A DNA stretch of 64,000 bases from the NCBI RefSeq assembly GCF_021532315.1, contig NZ_JAKGAO010000011.1, positions 62,001-126,000 of the forward strand, read 5' to 3'. Below the pieces are notes generated by a model. It was not told the origin of the DNA. It searched no databases and saw only the letters and a list, made by a program, of their open reading frames with translations. The DNA is from Paenibacillus tarimensis (GTDB lineage: Bacteria > Bacillota > Bacilli > Paenibacillales > Paenibacillaceae). Shown here one piece after another: positions 61,908 to 64,000 of the stretch; positions within the stretch are counted from its first letter, which is position 1; every line of letters starts with the position of its first letter. Made by a program: the position numbers and the translations under genes.

Positions 61908-64000
61908 TTACGACCGCTTCGTCGAACGGCTGCTTGCGTACATCAACCAAACAAAGTAAGGTGCTCCCAGCAGTGCCGCTACAAGGCCGGAAGGTATCTC
62001 TACCGGTGCCAGCACGGCCCTGCCGACAAAGTCTGCCAAGACCAGAAGCAGGGCACCGAACAGCAGTGTTAACGGTACCAGCTTTCGGTGGGTTGGACCA
62101 GCCATCAGCCGCACGGCATGTGGGGCGATCAGCCCGATGAAGCCAACCGTACCGACGGTAGCTACTGCCGCCGCAGCCAGAAGTACACCCAGTATACCGA
62201 TTATCAGTCTCGAACGGGCCGGGTTAACACCAAGACCGGATGACGACTCATCTGTAAATTGAATCATATCCATGCGCTTTGCCTGCCATAATGCGAGCGG
62301 AACGAGTATCAGAAGCACCACTCCAAGCTGCGGCAGCTGCGGCCACCCCTTGGCATAGGTACTCCCGGCCAGCCAGGCAAGTCCCGCTGCAGCGCTCATC
62401 CCTGACTTGATTACAAGAATATTGATAATCGCCGCCCCCATTGCCGACACGGCCATCCCGATCAGCGCCAGAACCGCAGGCTGTAATCCAGAACGAACTG
62501 ACAATAGATATACGAGTCCCGCAGTTAGTACAGCCCCAGCACAGGCTGCTGCCGACAGATAATATCCGCCAAGTCCCGGGTAGAAGACCAACAAAGTCAG
62601 GACTCCCACTCCAGCCCCTTGGGTCACCCCTATAATCGAAGGGTCAGCGAGAGGGTTTCGCACCACACTCTGCAGCAGCAGACCGCTTAGTGCCAAGGCA
62701 GCTCCGGCCAGAGCGGCTATAAGCGTCCTGGGCAGCCTGAGCTTCATGACCAGGCTGCTGCTCATCTCACTGCCGCCGCTGCTGCCAAACAGAGCGGACA
62801 CAACCTCCTGCAAAGGCAGGCGGATTCCGCCAAAGGCCTGCCCACCTATCATTAGGGCTGCCAGTACCACTGCCAATCCTGCCGCCCACCCCAAGTATGG
62901 GACATGCCGCAGATGTGCTCCTGTGCTCTGCGACGATGATTTGGGGACGTCCGAGCCTTTGCCTCTGCTGACCCTTCCAGCGAGCCAGATCAGCCAAGGT
63001 GCCCCTATTAAAGCAGTAACTGCTCCTACAGGCAGCTGTCCAATGGAAGAACGGAACATCATAGCAAACATATCTGCACCCAGTACAATGACCGCCCCCC
63101 ACAGGAAGGCTGTTGGGATCAGCAGACGATGCCTGACAATACCGACCAATCGAAGCAGATGAGGCGCAATGAGACCAATGAAGCCGATAGGACCTACCAC
63201 ACTCACTGTTATGGCTGCAAGAAGCACGGCCAGCAGCAGTCCCGCTGTCCGCACCCGCGTTACATGCTGGCCAAGCGATTGGGCCATCTCATCGCCTAGT
63301 GCCATCGCATCCAAGTTTTTCGCCATGAACCAGGCGGCAGCTGATCCCCCGGCAATCCAAGGCCAGGCATACAGGAAGCCGCCCCAGCCCAGCTGTACTA
63401 ATGAACCGGAGCCCCATAGATATAACCCTCTCGTCTCATTCTCAAAGAGGAGCAGCAAGGCGCTCGTTACCGCAGCCAGCGTCAACGATACAATCATGCC
63501 GGACAACGCCATCCGCACCGGTGTAGACCGTGATCCTCCAGCAAGCAGATAGGCGAACAACCCTGCCCCTCCTCCACCCAGCAGCGCAAGGGGGAGCGAC
63601 AAGGAGGATGCCAGAGCCGGAGCCGCAACCGACGCTGCAACTACGGCGAAGTAAGCTCCAGCATTAATGCCGAACGTACTGGCCGATGCCAGAGGATTTC
63701 GGGTCAGTGCCTGCAGCAAGATGCCGGCAACCGCCAACGAACCGCCGGCCAGAAAGCCGATAGCTGTACGAGGAAGTCTGGCTGTCCAAACAATATGATC
63801 CTCTTTTTCTCCACTCGGCTGCAGGATAGCCTGCAGCACCCGTTCTGCTGTCAGTCCAGCTTCACCCTGCATAATGTGAAGGAGCGAGATCAGTGCAAGC
63901 AGCACGATCCCGCTAATCCCCATAATCCAGCCGGCAGCTGGTCTTCCCTTAACCGTTGCTCCTTGAGTTTGGGGCTGTCCGGTATGCAGGATATGCAGAT
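61908..64000 (-). CDS. Fused double FecCD permease, FhuB type (5' end outside the window)
   Basis: At least 697 residues are visible. Two tandem FecCD permease units (about 1-330 and 350-671 counted from Met 63923) each carry LPRT..A...G..LA..G.LLQ..TRNPLA-type and VGPIGFIGLIAPH / VGTVGFIGLIAPH motifs. Fused pairs of this kind, such as E. coli FhuB, import iron-hydroxamate siderophores. The frame is open from ATG 63923 to the window edge (HTGQPQTQGATVKGRPAAGW), and that ATG has no ribosome binding site, so the true start is probably beyond base 64000. Binding protein and ATPase genes are likely in the unseen flank. Confidence 0.9.
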   Translation of the reverse strand, partial: LHILHTGQPQTQGATVKGRPAAGWIMGISGIVLLALISLLHIMQGEAGLTAERVLQAILQPSGEKEDHIVWTARLPRTAIGFLAGGSLAVAGILLQALTRNPLASASTFGINAGAYFAVVAASVAAPALASSLSLPLALLGGGGAGLFAYLLAGGSRSTPVRMALSGMIVSLTLAAVTSALLLLFENETRGLYLWGSGSLVQLGWGGFLYAWPWIAGGSAAAWFMAKNLDAMALGDEMAQSLGQHVTRVRTAGLLLAVLLAAITVSVVGPIGFIGLIAPHLLRLVGIVRHRLLIPTAFLWGAVIVLGADMFAMMFRSSIGQLPVGAVTALIGAPWLIWLAGRVSRGKGSDVPKSSSQSTGAHLRHVPYLGWAAGLAVVLAALMIGGQAFGGIRLPLQEVVSALFGSSGGSEMSSSLVMKLRLPRTLIAALAGAALALSGLLLQSVVRNPLADPSIIGVTQGAGVGVLTLLVFYPGLGGYYLSAAACAGAVLTAGLVYLLSVRSGLQPAVLALIGMAVSAMGAAIINILVIKSGMSAAAGLAWLAGSTYAKGWPQLPQLGVVLLILVPLALWQAKRMDMIQFTDESSSGLGVNPARSRLIIGILGVLLAAAAVATVGTVGFIGLIAPHAVRLMAGPTHRKLVPLTLLFGALLLVLADFVGRAVLAPVEIPSGLVAALLGAPYFVWLMYASSRSTKRS

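Overview
This window looks like chromosomal DNA from a flagellated, endospore-forming, S-layer-bearing member of the Paenibacillaceae (Paenibacillus-like). The reasons are the comF-flgM-flgKL-fliW flagellar/competence block, DegS/DegU, an alpha/beta-type SASP, SpoIIID/SpoIIQ/SpoIID, several SLH-domain surface proteins beside a csaB-type wall-polymer operon, and the order nuo - ywzB - murA - spoIID - spoIIQ - spoIIID - mbl - flhO - flhP. No rRNA, tRNA, CRISPR array, IS element or prophage was seen. Every gene but one reads on the minus strand. The exception is an Ig-repeat exported protein at 39230-41434.

Layout, left to right (minus-strand genes run right to left): 1-4242 late flagellar genes (fliW partial, flgL, flgK, flgN, flgM, yvyF); 4373-7560 DNA-uptake genes comFC and comFA; 7776-8306 an unknown membrane-anchored protein next to a tight DnaA-box cluster; 8572-10464 degU/degS; 10538-17869 two large exported proteins (phosphodiester-glycosidase type; Ig/SwmB/SLH type); 18057-19682 metK and a SASP; 19786-22879 two exported proteins of unknown function; 23092-25797 a main S-layer protein with a long leader; 26391-30479 another giant SLH protein; 30642-37712 a probable secondary-cell-wall-polymer (SCWP) operon in the order pgm, DUF5693, csaB, tagA, tagO; 37815-38975 fabZ and a pgsA-like gene; 41572-43593 epuA, flhP, flhO; 43766-47423 mbl, spoIIID, spoIIQ, spoIID; 47638-52479 murA, ywzB and an SLH-anchored subtilase; 52816-58880 a decayed nuo operon; 59161-60888 an ABC exporter; 61153-61617 dps; 61908-64000 a fused FhuB-type permease that runs off the window.

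Two themes tie the genes together. First, envelope display: tagO, tagA and csaB should build and pyruvylate the SCWP that SLH domains bind, and four SLH proteins lie in the same window. Second, motility: SigD-type promoters (TAAA-N15/16-RCCGAYAW) can be read in front of flgM and flhO and also in front of two giant SLH surface proteins, which suggests those proteins are made with the flagella.

The most unusual region is the nuo operon. nuoL, nuoM and nuoN are full length, but nuoB, C, D and I are absent, nuoA is clipped, nuoH and nuoJ are mutated fragments joined to each other, and nuoK carries an in-frame internal deletion. The S-layer gene also has a second, in-frame upstream ATG with its own ribosome binding site. 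All promoter, terminator and start-site calls come from reading the sequence by eye; no search or folding program was run.
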